Both the position numbers and the translations under genes were made by a program. 64,000 nt of DNA, taken from contig JAEPNK010000001.1 in the NCBI GenBank assembly GCA_017643495.1, positions 1,986,938 to 2,050,937 on the forward strand, in the 5' to 3' direction. Numbering within the stretch: position 1 is the first letter of the stretch; each line of letters begins with the position of its first letter. The notes below the pieces were generated by a model. The model was given only the letters and a program-made list of their open reading frames with translations. It was not told the DNA's origin and made no database searches. The stretch is from Rhizobiaceae bacterium. Lineage in GTDB: Bacteria; Pseudomonadota; Alphaproteobacteria; Rhizobiales; Rhizobiaceae. This document shows, piece after piece, positions 29,842 through 39,182 of the stretch.

Positions 29842-30966
29842 TCAGGCGATTTCCTGGATGCGCTTGTTGATATAACAGGCAAAATCGTAATTGGGTCTTT
29901 CAAGATGCGAAAGATGGCCCGGTTTGGCTGCCTGGGAACACAGGCCCCTGTATACCTTCTCGGTACAACCCCTGTCTTCAATATTCACATCATCCAGCAA
30001 TGTTTTGAGTTGGGCAAAATGCGCCTGCGCATCTGGATCATTGACATATTCTGGCGACATGCCGCCTCCAAAATTGATGCGCACCTGGCCAACTCCGCTT
30101 GGATGTAGACTCAAATACCAGAAATAGCCGGGTGTTAGCGTGATCATCAAGCTGGGATATATGGCAAGCAGGTATGTCATACGCCGACGCTCACCCTGAA
30201 GCCTGTCATTTTCGGGATGGGCCAAAGCAATTTTGAGCGATTCATCCTTGAGAATGGTGTGATAGTTGAACGCTTCCTCACCAGGGGGGCAAACCATTTC
30301 CTCAAGTTTCGACAATCCGCCGATTGTGCCCGCATGGCAGACAGGCAGATGGTAGCTTTCCATGAAATTTTCAGCCAGTACCTTCCAGTTTGTGTCCCAT
30401 AGATGGGTTTCAAAAAAGGTTTCCGTATAGGAAGCCATGTTGTAGTCCCCAACCAACTCTTCGACCCGGGCTAGTTGCGTGGCGACAGGGGAGGCATTGG
30501 AGTTGAGTGTGACGAATACCCAGCCAAGCCATTCCTCACATCGTACTTGGGGCAGGGCGTAGTGCCCCTTGCAGAAATCCTTGTTCATCGTCATCGCAGG
30601 GGCACCGCGAAGCGATCCGTCAAGATTATAGGTCCAGGCATGATATGGGCAAACAATGCTTCTGGTGCTGCCCCGGCCTTCGAGAAGCGTTGACATTCTG
30701 TGCAGGCAAACGTTGGACATCGCCCGCAATTCGCTTTGTGAGTCTCTCAATACAATGATTGGCTGGTTGGCCAACTCCAGGGTGACGTAATTACCCGGTT
30801 TGCTGAGTGATGATGCCCGGCCAACGCAATACCAGTCTTTGGAAAATATCCCGGCCAGTTCTTTCTCGAGAAATTCCTCGGACGTGTAGACAGAAGGCGG
30901 CATGGCTCTTGCCTGTTCAAACGGAACTGCAACGGTTTCCTTTAGTTCAAGCACCGCTTCTGTCAT
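29842..30966 (-). CDS. Rieske non-heme iron oxygenase, alpha subunit (quaternary-amine-type)
   Basis: A 374-residue ring-hydroxylating-type oxygenase. The Rieske cluster ligands are Cys87, His89, Cys106 and His109 (CLHR...CPYHAW). The mononuclear iron site is in NWKVLAENFMESYHLPVCHAG: His206 and His211, with the third Asp ligand probably at 325 or 326. The residue bridging Rieske and iron sites between subunits, Asp in naphthalene dioxygenase, is Glu203 here, as in carnitine monooxygenase CntA, and the late EDRGCTEKVYRGL block recalls the CntA/glycine-betaine demethylase branch. The ATG at 30966 follows AGGAGAGGAC. No ferredoxin reductase gene is nearby. Confidence 0.88.
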   Translation of the reverse strand: MTEAVLELKETVAVPFEQARAMPPSVYTSEEFLEKELAGIFSKDWYCVGRASSLSKPGNYVTLELANQPIIVLRDSQSELRAMSNVCLHRMSTLLEGRGSTRSIVCPYHAWTYNLDGSLRGAPAMTMNKDFCKGHYALPQVRCEEWLGWVFVTLNSNASPVATQLARVEELVGDYNMASYTETFFETHLWDTNWKVLAENFMESYHLPVCHAGTIGGLSKLEEMVCPPGEEAFNYHTILKDESLKIALAHPENDRLQGERRRMTYLLAIYPSLMITLTPGYFWYLSLHPSGVGQVRINFGGGMSPEYVNDPDAQAHFAQLKTLLDDVNIEDRGCTEKVYRGLCSQAAKPGHLSHLERPNYDFACYINKRIQEIA

Positions 30967-31118
30967 TGTCCTCTCCTGACCGTACCAGATTGCAATCAGC
31001 TCATACCGATATTTGTCGATGGTAAGCGGTACTGACAGGTTCAAACAAGCATCTGATTGTGCATCATTGCTTTGGCCGAACCTAATCAGTCTGAACCTGA
31101 TTTACGGCAGACCAGCAC

Positions 31119-32747
31119 CTACCTGCCATTGACTGTGATGTTCAGTCTTTTGACAATCTCATCGGGCTGAACGCTTCCCGCCCGCACACCGGCTCCCAGG
31201 GCAATGATCTGGGTAGTTGTCAGCGGTGGCACTGGTGCAAGGCGGAGATCAATACTCCGGTTGCCCTGCATGAATACCCCCAGGGCATCGCGAACCTGGG
31301 CTGCAAGCTCCGGCACATTGTATGGTCCAAGCATACTGCTTGCGAGGAAAGGAATGACTGTCTGGTAGCTTTGGGCGTCCTGTCCTGTCTTTTGGGACTG
31401 GAGTTTTATGACCCGTTGCAAGGCACTGTCATCCGTCACGGACAATTGTGCTTCTTCCAGTGTCAGCCCCGCCAACTCGCCCAGTATTTGCAATGATACT
31501 GCACTCTGCTTTTCAGGATCGGTTTCAAGGCTGCTCTTGTGGGAGAGCTGTGAGACTTTGCGTGCTACAGCTTCAGTATAACCTGATGCCTTGAGAACCA
31601 TCTCAATTGAGCCGACATCATCAATGTCGAGTCGGTATGACCCGAGTGACAAGTCACCGGTCTTTATATTCCATGTGCCATCTCCCGTTAGGTCAAGCAC
31701 AAGTCGTTCGTATCCCAACTCGGTCATCGCATCGAGACCGCGCTTGTTTTCGCGTGTAACGGGTAGGGCATCGAGATTTACAAATGCACGGCTGAATGCC
31801 CCGCTGCCTTGCATTACAGAACGCTCATCATTGATCTCGCTGCTTCCCTCCAGCTTGTTCCAGCCAAAAACTGTTTTCCCGTCCAGCTTGAGCTCTGCAG
31901 GTCCGGCAGCGATGTTTATCCCTGTTTCTGGCAAAATTGAATCAACCGGTTTGCTCCAGTCAGGAGAATAAAGGTTGCGAGCACTTATCTTTCCAAGTGC
32001 GAACGCAATATCGTGACCTTCTTCATTGGTTCCTTCAAGATTGAACTTGCCAATTTCAAGCAGGGCAATATCAAAAGCTGTAGCGCTGTTCAGCGTAGCG
32101 TTGTCCAGGGTGATCCCATCCAGTGTGAGGTCGTAATTGCCGTTTGGTGCCGATGTCGTTCCGCTCAGGGCTTCCAGAACAAGTGTTTCAACACTGAAGG
32201 TTTGGTTATCCTTCGCTTCCAGACCCGTGATGTTGATACCCGGAGTTCGGAACTCCTGTTTTTCCTTGGGGCCTTCGGTCGTCAAGGTCACATTTGCGAA
32301 CTGACCGTCGCCAAGACTGAGCGGCCAGACGGCTGTTTTGCGGTCTGCAAGGTCAGGGTAATCAACGTTGTCGGCGGTGATGGCGTCAATACTCAGGACA
32401 GTATCCTTGCCATCTCGCGTTTTCGACTTTTGTCTGAAGCCGTTCGCTTCGAGCCTGTTGACAGAAAAGCCTTTGTCGCCAACCTGCGAGAACCCGGTCA
32501 GGATCAGCTCACTGACAGTAATTTCAAGGTTCTCAGTCTCGTTGGTATACTGGAAATCCCTGACAATGCTTCTGTTTCCGTCCTGCTCCTGACTGCCAAT
32601 CACAAGTTCATTGCCGTTTGCTTCAGCCTGTTTCTTGAGAACATCTATGAAGCTTGGCGTATCTTGCGCAGCTGCAGTGTGAACAGGAAGGCTAATGGAG
32701 ACAAAAAACAGTGATAAAATTGAAAATGACAAGCGGATAATACGCAT
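31119..32747 (-). CDS. Large secreted/periplasmic protein of unknown function
   Basis: A 542-residue protein with a signal peptide (MRIIRLSFSILSLFFVSISL, cleavage near TAAAQ) and no other membrane segment. The body is long, acidic and beta-rich, with recurring units of the form ITGLEAKDNQTFSVETLVLEAL and LDGITLDNATLNSATAF that suggest a repetitive beta structure; the C-terminal quarter is more helical. I do not recognise a named domain; similar long proteins occur uncharacterised in Rhizobiales. It has AAGGT before the ATG at 32747. It is a single-gene unit, divergent from the esterase gene. Confidence 0.75.
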   Translation of the reverse strand: MRIIRLSFSILSLFFVSISLPVHTAAAQDTPSFIDVLKKQAEANGNELVIGSQEQDGNRSIVRDFQYTNETENLEITVSELILTGFSQVGDKGFSVNRLEANGFRQKSKTRDGKDTVLSIDAITADNVDYPDLADRKTAVWPLSLGDGQFANVTLTTEGPKEKQEFRTPGINITGLEAKDNQTFSVETLVLEALSGTTSAPNGNYDLTLDGITLDNATLNSATAFDIALLEIGKFNLEGTNEEGHDIAFALGKISARNLYSPDWSKPVDSILPETGINIAAGPAELKLDGKTVFGWNKLEGSSEINDERSVMQGSGAFSRAFVNLDALPVTRENKRGLDAMTELGYERLVLDLTGDGTWNIKTGDLSLGSYRLDIDDVGSIEMVLKASGYTEAVARKVSQLSHKSSLETDPEKQSAVSLQILGELAGLTLEEAQLSVTDDSALQRVIKLQSQKTGQDAQSYQTVIPFLASSMLGPYNVPELAAQVRDALGVFMQGNRSIDLRLAPVPPLTTTQIIALGAGVRAGSVQPDEIVKRLNITVNGR

Positions 32748-32935
32748 GAAGTGATACCTTCCCATGATTTTGCAGCCCCTGATTGCATAACATAGGCAAG
32801 GGATTGAGGCACAAAAAAGGGATAAAGTGCTTCTGGAGTTGAAAAAACTGAATTTCAGCCTTCAAAAGCTGTGTGACCTTGCGTTATAAGGATTCTTCAA
32901 GGGGTAAAACGGTTTGCAGCTTCCATAAGGGAAAG

Positions 32936-33832
32936 ATGATGCAAAGTGCTATCCGCTGTCGTGTTTCACAGTTTTTCGCATTGGCGATTGTTTTCACGAT
33001 AGCAAGCTTCGCCACAATCTCGATTGTTGACAAGGCATTTGCTGAAGAACCCAATCGCATTATCACAAAAGGGGTTCATGTTGGTGGCGGTCAACGTGTC
33101 GATATCCATGCTCCGCTGACAGTGAAAAGCCGCGGCTTTTTCAAGCCTGCGCGCAAGGCACCCGTATTGCTCTATGTGCATGGCGGTGGATGGATCAAGG
33201 GAACCCGCGAGAAAAGCTACAGCCTTGGTGAATTTACAACCCAACGTGGATACATGTTGGTTTCAATCGATTACCGCCCGGTACCGAAAACCAATATTGA
33301 TGGTCAGGTGCACGATGTTGTGCGTGCCATAAACTGGGTTCGCAACAATATTTCCAGATATGGGGGTGATCGCCGCCGTATTGTCATCATGGGGCATTCA
33401 GCTGGCTCTCATCTTGTATCCATGGTTGCAGCCAAGCGGCTTGGCGGCAAGCTGAATGGTGTGATCGCAAACGATGTTCAGGCATATGACATGGTCGCGT
33501 ATGGCGGTATGCGGGGTTCGTTGCCCTATGTTTATGCAGCCGCATTTGGCAGCAATCCGGATAATTGGGTTCGATGGTCGCCGGTTACCTACGTAAGGCG
33601 CGGGGCAAGTGGAGGCTACCCACCCATCATGATCATGTATTCGGGCTCCAACTATCAGCGGCGGAAAATACTGGCGCATGGATTTGCCGGAGATTTGCGG
33701 GCCAAGGGCGCCCGGGTCACGCTGTTTGACGGAAAGCGCTACACGCACGGTTCGATTGCCCGTACGATCGGGCACAGTCCGGAAGTTACCAGAGCCGTGG
33801 AACGGTTTTTGCGATCTGCTTTTGGAAAATAG
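32936..33832 (+). CDS. Secreted alpha/beta-hydrolase (esterase, BD-FAE/HSL-like)
   Basis: A 298-residue hydrolase with an N-terminal signal segment (hydrophobic about residues 12-32, cleavage near KAFAE). The oxyanion-hole motif is HGGGWIKG and the nucleophile elbow is GHSAGSH; the His of the triad is probably in YTHGSIA near the C-terminus. The HGGGW motif and the layout suggest a carboxylesterase or acyl hydrolase of the hormone-sensitive-lipase/BD-FAE type. Two ATGs, at 32936 and 32939, share the upstream AAGGGA. The substrate is unknown. Confidence 0.85.
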   Translation: MMQSAIRCRVSQFFALAIVFTIASFATISIVDKAFAEEPNRIITKGVHVGGGQRVDIHAPLTVKSRGFFKPARKAPVLLYVHGGGWIKGTREKSYSLGEFTTQRGYMLVSIDYRPVPKTNIDGQVHDVVRAINWVRNNISRYGGDRRRIVIMGHSAGSHLVSMVAAKRLGGKLNGVIANDVQAYDMVAYGGMRGSLPYVYAAAFGSNPDNWVRWSPVTYVRRGASGGYPPIMIMYSGSNYQRRKILAHGFAGDLRAKGARVTLFDGKRYTHGSIARTIGHSPEVTRAVERFLRSAFGK

Positions 33833-33902
33833 GAAATTCTGTCTTTATTGGTCGCATACCAGCGACTTCAGCCAGCCAGCCAGTCATACAAGTGGGGGAA
33901 CC

Positions 33903-34463
33903 ATGGATCTGATCGCAATTGTCGTAATAGCAGCCATAGGGCTCTATGCCATCATCATCTACAATGCTTTGGTGAAAGCCAGACAGATGGTGCGGGAAGC
34001 CTGGAGCGGAATTGACGTGCAGCTGAAACGCCGTGCCGATCTCATTCCAAACCTTTTGGAAACCGTCAAGGGATACGCGGCCCATGAAAAGGATACGCTT
34101 TCTGAAGTGATCGAGATGCGTACACGTGCCCAGGGAGTACCGTCTGATGATGTGGCTGCCCGTGCTGAAGCAGAAGGCATGTTGACACGGGCACTCGGAA
34201 AACTTTTTGCAGTTGCCGAAGATTATCCTGATCTGAAAGCAAACGAGAATTTCCGGGATCTCCAGAATTCTCTGGAAAAGCTTGAGTCTGAAATCCAGAT
34301 GTCTCGCCGTTATTACAATGGTGCAGCCCGCGATCTCAACGTTCGCGTGGAAAGTTTCCCTTCGAATCTCGTGGCAAACACCTTCAAGTTCGAACAGGTG
34401 GACTATTTCGAAGTTGAAAATGAAGCTGATCGGGCCGTTCCAAAGGTAAGCTTCGGAGACTGA
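33903..34463 (+). CDS. lemA: LemA family membrane protein
   Basis: A 186-residue protein with one N-terminal transmembrane helix (MDLIAIVVIAAIGLYAIIIY) followed by a helical-bundle domain. Family landmarks are YNALVKARQMVREAWSGIDV, LKRRADLIPNLLETVKGYA, KLESEIQMSRRYYNGAARDL and the closing FPSNLVANTFKFEQVDYFE. The function is unknown; LemA is commonly paired with TPM or DUF2207 membrane proteins. Here the DUF2207 gene starts four bases after the stop. The ATG at 33903 begins the helix. Confidence 0.94.
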   Translation: MDLIAIVVIAAIGLYAIIIYNALVKARQMVREAWSGIDVQLKRRADLIPNLLETVKGYAAHEKDTLSEVIEMRTRAQGVPSDDVAARAEAEGMLTRALGKLFAVAEDYPDLKANENFRDLQNSLEKLESEIQMSRRYYNGAARDLNVRVESFPSNLVANTFKFEQVDYFEVENEADRAVPKVSFGD

Positions 34464-34466
34464 TTG

Positions 34467-36419
34467 ATGTCGTTTCTCCGGTATGCACGTCTCTATCTGA
34501 CTGCCTTGGTCATGGCCATCCTTGCCGGGCCAACAGTCCTCAGTGCTGCTGAAGTCATTCAATCATTCCACAGCCGCATTGAAGTTGAAAAAGATGGCAC
34601 ACTGCTTGTTACCGAAAACATTCGTGTCACGGCAGAAGGCAGAAATATTCGCCGTGGTATCTATCGTGACTTCCCGTTGCTTTTTGAGGATGCTCGCGGA
34701 AGGCAGCGCCAGGTCGGTTTTGAGTTGCTTGGTGTGGAAAGGGATGGCCAGGCTGATGGAAGCAGGGTTGAAAAGAGTCGTTCCAAGGTGCGCATTTACA
34801 TCGGTAAGGAAGACCGTTTTCTGCAGCCCGGAACCTATACCTATACGATCAGGTACACCACGGACCGGCAAATCAGGTTCTTTCCAGACCATGACGAACT
34901 GTATTGGAACGTGACCGGGAACTTCTGGAATTTTCCGGTTCTCAAGGCCTCGGCAACCGTGATGCTTCCTCGGGGAGTAAGACCAACCGGCCTGATCGGG
35001 TTTACGGGCAGGGTCGGCTCCACGGAACAGGCTGTGAACATGTCTTCAAGCGACAATGTAGTCAAGGCGGAAGCAAGGCGGCGTTTGGAGAGTGGGGAGG
35101 GGCTTACCATTGCTGTAAAAATGCCGGACAATTCCATCGCGGAGCCAACCGCTGCTCAGCGCAGTGCATGGTTCTGGAAGGACAATATCGGATACTTTAT
35201 GGCAATAGCCGGCTTGCTTCTTGTGTGTGGCTACTATTTTGCCAACTGGTGGATGGTAGGGCGTGATCCTGCTGCAGGTGTCGTTGTCCCTCGCTGGGAT
35301 GCTCCGGACAATATCTCCCCGGCACTGGTAAACTATATCGACAAGAAAGGTCTCGCAGGAAAAGGCTTTGACGCCATATCCTCGGCGATATTGAATCTGG
35401 CAGTCAAAGGGCTTGTAACCATCGACAAGCATGCGGATACCATAACCGTTTCTGTAAACAAGGATGTTCCCAAACCGCCGGATCTCCCCGTTGGTGAAAG
35501 GTCAATTCTAAATCGCTTGAAAGTGACCGGGGATCAGCAACTCACGATTTCAAAAAGTAACGGGGCGACTGTCAAAAAGCTCCAGCAGGGATTTGCCACG
35601 GCAATGGAGCAGGAACACCGTGGGAAATATTATGAAGCAAACACATTGACCTTCATTGGCGGCGTGTTGCTCTCCCTGGTTGTTATGTTTCTGGTTGTGT
35701 TTTTTGCTTCACCTTCAAAAGAAATGTTCGAGTTCCTGTTCATGTGTGGGTTCGGCACTGTTTTCTTTGGCGTTTTTGCCATTTCGCTGGCCAAGAAGTT
35801 TTCGTCCAGCGGAAACTTCTTCGGCAAGGTTGTTTCATTGATCATGACAGGTTTGGTGTCATTTGCTGTGCTGTCATCATTCTTCGCGAGCATTGCGGTA
35901 TCCGTGATCGAAATGGGAAAGGGGCCGGAAGCCTGGCTTCTCATGACCATCGTCGGGATCATCGTGCTCAACATCCTTTTTTACTTCCTGCTGGGTGCTC
36001 CCACACCACTTGGTCGTAAAAAAATGGACGGGATAGAAGGACTGCGTACCTATCTCCAACTGGCCGAAAAAGACCGCATGAATCTCAAGGGCGCTCCGGA
36101 TTTTTCGGTCAAGCATTTCGAAGAGCTGTTGCCCTATGCGGTAGCATTGGGTGTTGAAAAACCATGGTCGCGCGCTTTTGAAACCTGGCTGGCCGCCGCT
36201 TTTGCAGCCGGTGCTGTAGCAGCATCCACATATCGGCCTGATTGGTACTCCGGAAGGAGTTTCGATAGCGACAGCCTGTCCGATACCATGAGCGATTTCA
36301 CAGGTTCGATGCAAAGCGGTTTTTCCAGTGCGATGCCGGTGCCGAAATCATCTTCTTCCGGATTTTCCGGTGGCTCTTCTGGCGGCGGAGGAGGCGGCGG
36401 GGGCGGTGGAGGCTGGTAA
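34467..36419 (+). CDS. DUF2207 domain-containing membrane protein
   Basis: A 650-residue protein: signal peptide (about 1-26), a long extracytoplasmic beta-rich DUF2207 domain (EVIQSFHSRIEVEKDGTLLV, then IRRGIYRDFPL, WNVTGNFWNFPV), a transmembrane helix near 240, a cytoplasmic segment, two or three more helices (about 390-510), and a tail of eleven consecutive glycines followed by a final Trp. This is the usual architecture of the family. Paired with lemA in an operon; function unknown, probably envelope related. The start is the ATG at 34467; a TTG at 34464 is just upstream. Confidence 0.9.
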   Translation: MSFLRYARLYLTALVMAILAGPTVLSAAEVIQSFHSRIEVEKDGTLLVTENIRVTAEGRNIRRGIYRDFPLLFEDARGRQRQVGFELLGVERDGQADGSRVEKSRSKVRIYIGKEDRFLQPGTYTYTIRYTTDRQIRFFPDHDELYWNVTGNFWNFPVLKASATVMLPRGVRPTGLIGFTGRVGSTEQAVNMSSSDNVVKAEARRRLESGEGLTIAVKMPDNSIAEPTAAQRSAWFWKDNIGYFMAIAGLLLVCGYYFANWWMVGRDPAAGVVVPRWDAPDNISPALVNYIDKKGLAGKGFDAISSAILNLAVKGLVTIDKHADTITVSVNKDVPKPPDLPVGERSILNRLKVTGDQQLTISKSNGATVKKLQQGFATAMEQEHRGKYYEANTLTFIGGVLLSLVVMFLVVFFASPSKEMFEFLFMCGFGTVFFGVFAISLAKKFSSSGNFFGKVVSLIMTGLVSFAVLSSFFASIAVSVIEMGKGPEAWLLMTIVGIIVLNILFYFLLGAPTPLGRKKMDGIEGLRTYLQLAEKDRMNLKGAPDFSVKHFEELLPYAVALGVEKPWSRAFETWLAAAFAAGAVAASTYRPDWYSGRSFDSDSLSDTMSDFTGSMQSGFSSAMPVPKSSSSGFSGGSSGGGGGGGGGGGW

Positions 36420-36520
36420 TCCGGCCTTGCCGAAAACCTTCCTGTGAAAAGTTTGCAAGCCACAGCATTCCTTCATGTGAGAAGCTTGCCCCGAATCAGT
36501 GGTTTGGGTAAGGCCTCATT

Positions 36521-38779
36521 ATGGGAAAAGATTTGATCAAGCCGGGTTCTGGCGATGGTAACGATATCGAGGCAGTTGACCTCAAGTCGGCACTTGAAGA
36601 GCGCTACCTTGCATATGCACTTTCAACAATCATGGGCCGTGCGCTGCCGGATGTTCGTGACGGATTGAAGCCGGTCCATCGCCGTATTCTGCATGCCATG
36701 CGCATTCTGAAACTGGACCCCGATGCTGGGTTCAAGAAATGCGCCCGTATTGTTGGTGATGTGATTGGTAAGTTCCATCCCCATGGCGACCAGGCAGTCT
36801 ATGATGCCCTGGTCCGGTTGGCTCAGGACTTTGCCCAGCGATACCCTTTGATTGATGGCCAGGGTAATTTTGGCAATATCGATGGCGACAATGCCGCTGC
36901 CTATCGTTACACCGAAGCCCGCATGACGGAAGTCGCATCCTTGCTTCTCGAAGGGATCGATGAGGATGCAGTCGATTTTCGCCTGACATACAATGAGGAA
37001 GACAAGGAACCTGTGGTACTCCCGGGTGCCTTTCCAAATCTTCTTGCAAATGGCTCTTCGGGTATCGCCGTTGGCATGGCGACCAACATACCGCCCCACA
37101 ATGTTGCCGGCCTTTGTGATGCAGCAATGCATCTCATCAAGTTTCGCAATGCAGGGATCGAAAAACTCGTCGAATTTGTACAAGGCCCCGATTTTCCCAC
37201 GGGTGGTATTATCGTCGATGATCACGAAAGCATTGTAGAGGCCTACAAGACGGGAAGGGGAGGGTTTCGCGTCCGGGCAAAATGGGAGAAGGAAGATACC
37301 GGGCGTGGGACTTACCAGATTGTTGTTACCGAGATTCCCTATCAGGTCCAGAAGTCACGCCTGATTGAAAAAATTGCCGAGCTTCTGCTGAACCGGAAAT
37401 TGCCATTGCTCGGCGATGTGCGAGATGAATCAGCAGAAGATATCCGCATTGTTTTTGAACCGAAGTCGCGCGCGGTTGATCCCGAAATCCTGATGGAGTC
37501 ACTCTTCAAGCTGACGGAACTGGAAAGCCGGGTTTCGCTCAACATGAATGTGCTTTCCGGTGGCAAGGTGCCAAAAGTCATGTCCTTGAAGGAAGTCCTT
37601 CTGGAATGGCTTGAGCATCGCAGGGATGTTCTCATCCGCCGTTCCCGTCACAGGTTACAGCAAATCGAGCGCCGTCTTGAAGTGCTGGGCGGGCTTCTGA
37701 TCGCTTATCTCAATATTGATGAAGTGATCCGGATTATCCGTTTTGAGGATGAGCCGAAGAAGAAGCTGATGGCGCGGTTTGATCTGACGGATGTGCAGAC
37801 GGAAGCAATTCTCAACATGAGATTGCGTGCGCTGGCGAAGCTTGAAGAAATTGAAATTCGCAAGGAGCATGACAAATTATCGGAAGAAAAGGCCCAGATT
37901 GAAGCAATTCTGGGTTCGGAAGAGCGCCAGTGGAGCATACTCAGGCATGACATAGGCGAAGTCAGGAAGCAGTTTGGCGAGAATACCGAATTGGGCCGCC
38001 GGCGAACAATGTTCGGTGTGGCTCCCGAGCATGATCTTGAAGCTGTTCAGCAGGCAATGATTGAAAAGGAGCCGGTTACGGTTGTGCTGTCCAGAAAGGG
38101 ATGGATCAGGGCAATGAAGGGCCATGTGTCGGATTTTGCTACCCTTTCCTTCAAGGAAGGGGACGAATTGCTGACCGCATTTCATGCCGAAACAACCGAC
38201 AAGGTATTGTTGTTTACGACCGGTGGGAAATTCTTCACGCTTGGGGCAGACAAGCTGCCCGGGGGCAGGGGGCATGGTGACCCGGTGCGTGTCATGGTCG
38301 ACATGGACAATGATACGGACATTGTCGCCGCTTTCAAACACCAGTCTGATCGCAAGATACTTGTAGCGTCAAAGGTTGGTAACGGATTCATTACTTCGGA
38401 AGGCGATGTTGTTGCCAATACTCGCAAGGGCAAACAGGTTCTCAACGTCAAAATGCCTGACGAAGCGGAAATCTGCACTTTCGTAAACGGGGACCACATC
38501 GCGGTTGTTGGTGACAATCGCAAGCTACTTGTTTTCCCGCTTGAGCAAATCCCGGAAATGGGACGTGGAAAAGGTGTACGGCTTCAGAAGTACAAGGATG
38601 GCGGTGTGAAAGATGTCAGGATCTTTACACTCGAAGAGGGGTTGACCTGGGAAGACTCTGCAGGTCGTACGCATACCCGTTCACAAGCGGAACTGGCGGA
38701 ATATATTGGTGAGCGTGCCCAGGCGGGTCGTGTTGCACCGAAAGGTTTCCCTAAAAACGGCCGTTTCTCCTCGGTTTGA
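36521..38779 (+). CDS. parC: DNA topoisomerase IV subunit A
   Basis: A 752-residue type IIA topoisomerase subunit that with ParE decatenates daughter chromosomes. [20 protein letters not shown], the QRDR ([17 protein letters not shown]) and the catalytic tyrosine (Tyr130 in [10 protein letters not shown]) are clear; a coiled-coil (about 430-480) and a beta-pinwheel C-terminal domain follow. ParC rather than GyrA is indicated by the absence of a GyrA box (QRRGGKG) and by the length. At the two main quinolone positions it has Gln91 and Asp95 (Ser80 and Glu84 in Escherichia coli). Confidence 0.95.
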   Translation: MGKDLIKPGSGDGNDIEAVDLKSALEERYLAYALSTIMGRALPDVRDGLKPVHRRILHAMRILKLDPDAGFKKCARIVGDVIGKFHPHGDQAVYDALVRLAQDFAQRYPLIDGQGNFGNIDGDNAAAYRYTEARMTEVASLLLEGIDEDAVDFRLTYNEEDKEPVVLPGAFPNLLANGSSGIAVGMATNIPPHNVAGLCDAAMHLIKFRNAGIEKLVEFVQGPDFPTGGIIVDDHESIVEAYKTGRGGFRVRAKWEKEDTGRGTYQIVVTEIPYQVQKSRLIEKIAELLLNRKLPLLGDVRDESAEDIRIVFEPKSRAVDPEILMESLFKLTELESRVSLNMNVLSGGKVPKVMSLKEVLLEWLEHRRDVLIRRSRHRLQQIERRLEVLGGLLIAYLNIDEVIRIIRFEDEPKKKLMARFDLTDVQTEAILNMRLRALAKLEEIEIRKEHDKLSEEKAQIEAILGSEERQWSILRHDIGEVRKQFGENTELGRRRTMFGVAPEHDLEAVQQAMIEKEPVTVVLSRKGWIRAMKGHVSDFATLSFKEGDELLTAFHAETTDKVLLFTTGGKFFTLGADKLPGGRGHGDPVRVMVDMDNDTDIVAAFKHQSDRKILVASKVGNGFITSEGDVVANTRKGKQVLNVKMPDEAEICTFVNGDHIAVVGDNRKLLVFPLEQIPEMGRGKGVRLQKYKDGGVKDVRIFTLEEGLTWEDSAGRTHTRSQAELAEYIGERAQAGRVAPKGFPKNGRFSSV

Positions 38780-38924
38780 CCGGCAATGTAGATGCAACTG
38801 TTGCGGTCCGGCAACAATGGTCGGCATCGTGTGGAAATGGCTCGAATTGTGCCATTTTGCACTTTACCCGTTGTTAACCACGGCTATAACCGGCCCACAA
38901 AATTCGGCATCCGGGATTGTGGGT

Positions 38925-39077
38925 ATGGATATTACAGAACGTCAAGAAAATCAGTCAGATATGGAAATCGGCAAGGATACTAGTGTGGCTGAGGCACGTT
39001 GGATGCTTGCCTCGGTTGCTTTCCTCGTCGTTGCAGTTTTTGCTGCAGGCGTATTGGCTGACATGCTCACCCGGTAA
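38925..39077 (+). CDS. Possible small single-pass membrane protein (50 aa)
   Basis: A short reading frame from an ATG at 38925 gives 50 residues: a charged N-terminus (MDITERQENQSDMEIGKD), then one hydrophobic helix (WMLASVAFLVVAVFAAGVLA) and a short tail. The hydrophobic segment looks deliberate and the frame fills an otherwise empty gap between parC and the GST gene. The ribosome site (TTGTGGG) is weak. It could be a real small membrane protein or chance. Confidence 0.4.
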   Translation: MDITERQENQSDMEIGKDTSVAEARWMLASVAFLVVAVFAAGVLADMLTR

Positions 39078-39182
39078 CTCCTGAAAATCCGTCTGCCATA
39101 TAGTCACCATGACAATTTTCACATGGTGGATGTATTGGTGTGAGGCTATTGATGGTGTCCCTTTGCGTAAAGGAATACGATC

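Noticed and set aside
33678..33902. Longer LemA reading frame starting inside the esterase gene
   Set aside because: The upstream part is out of frame with the esterase and lacks LemA features; the helix begins at the ATG at 33903.
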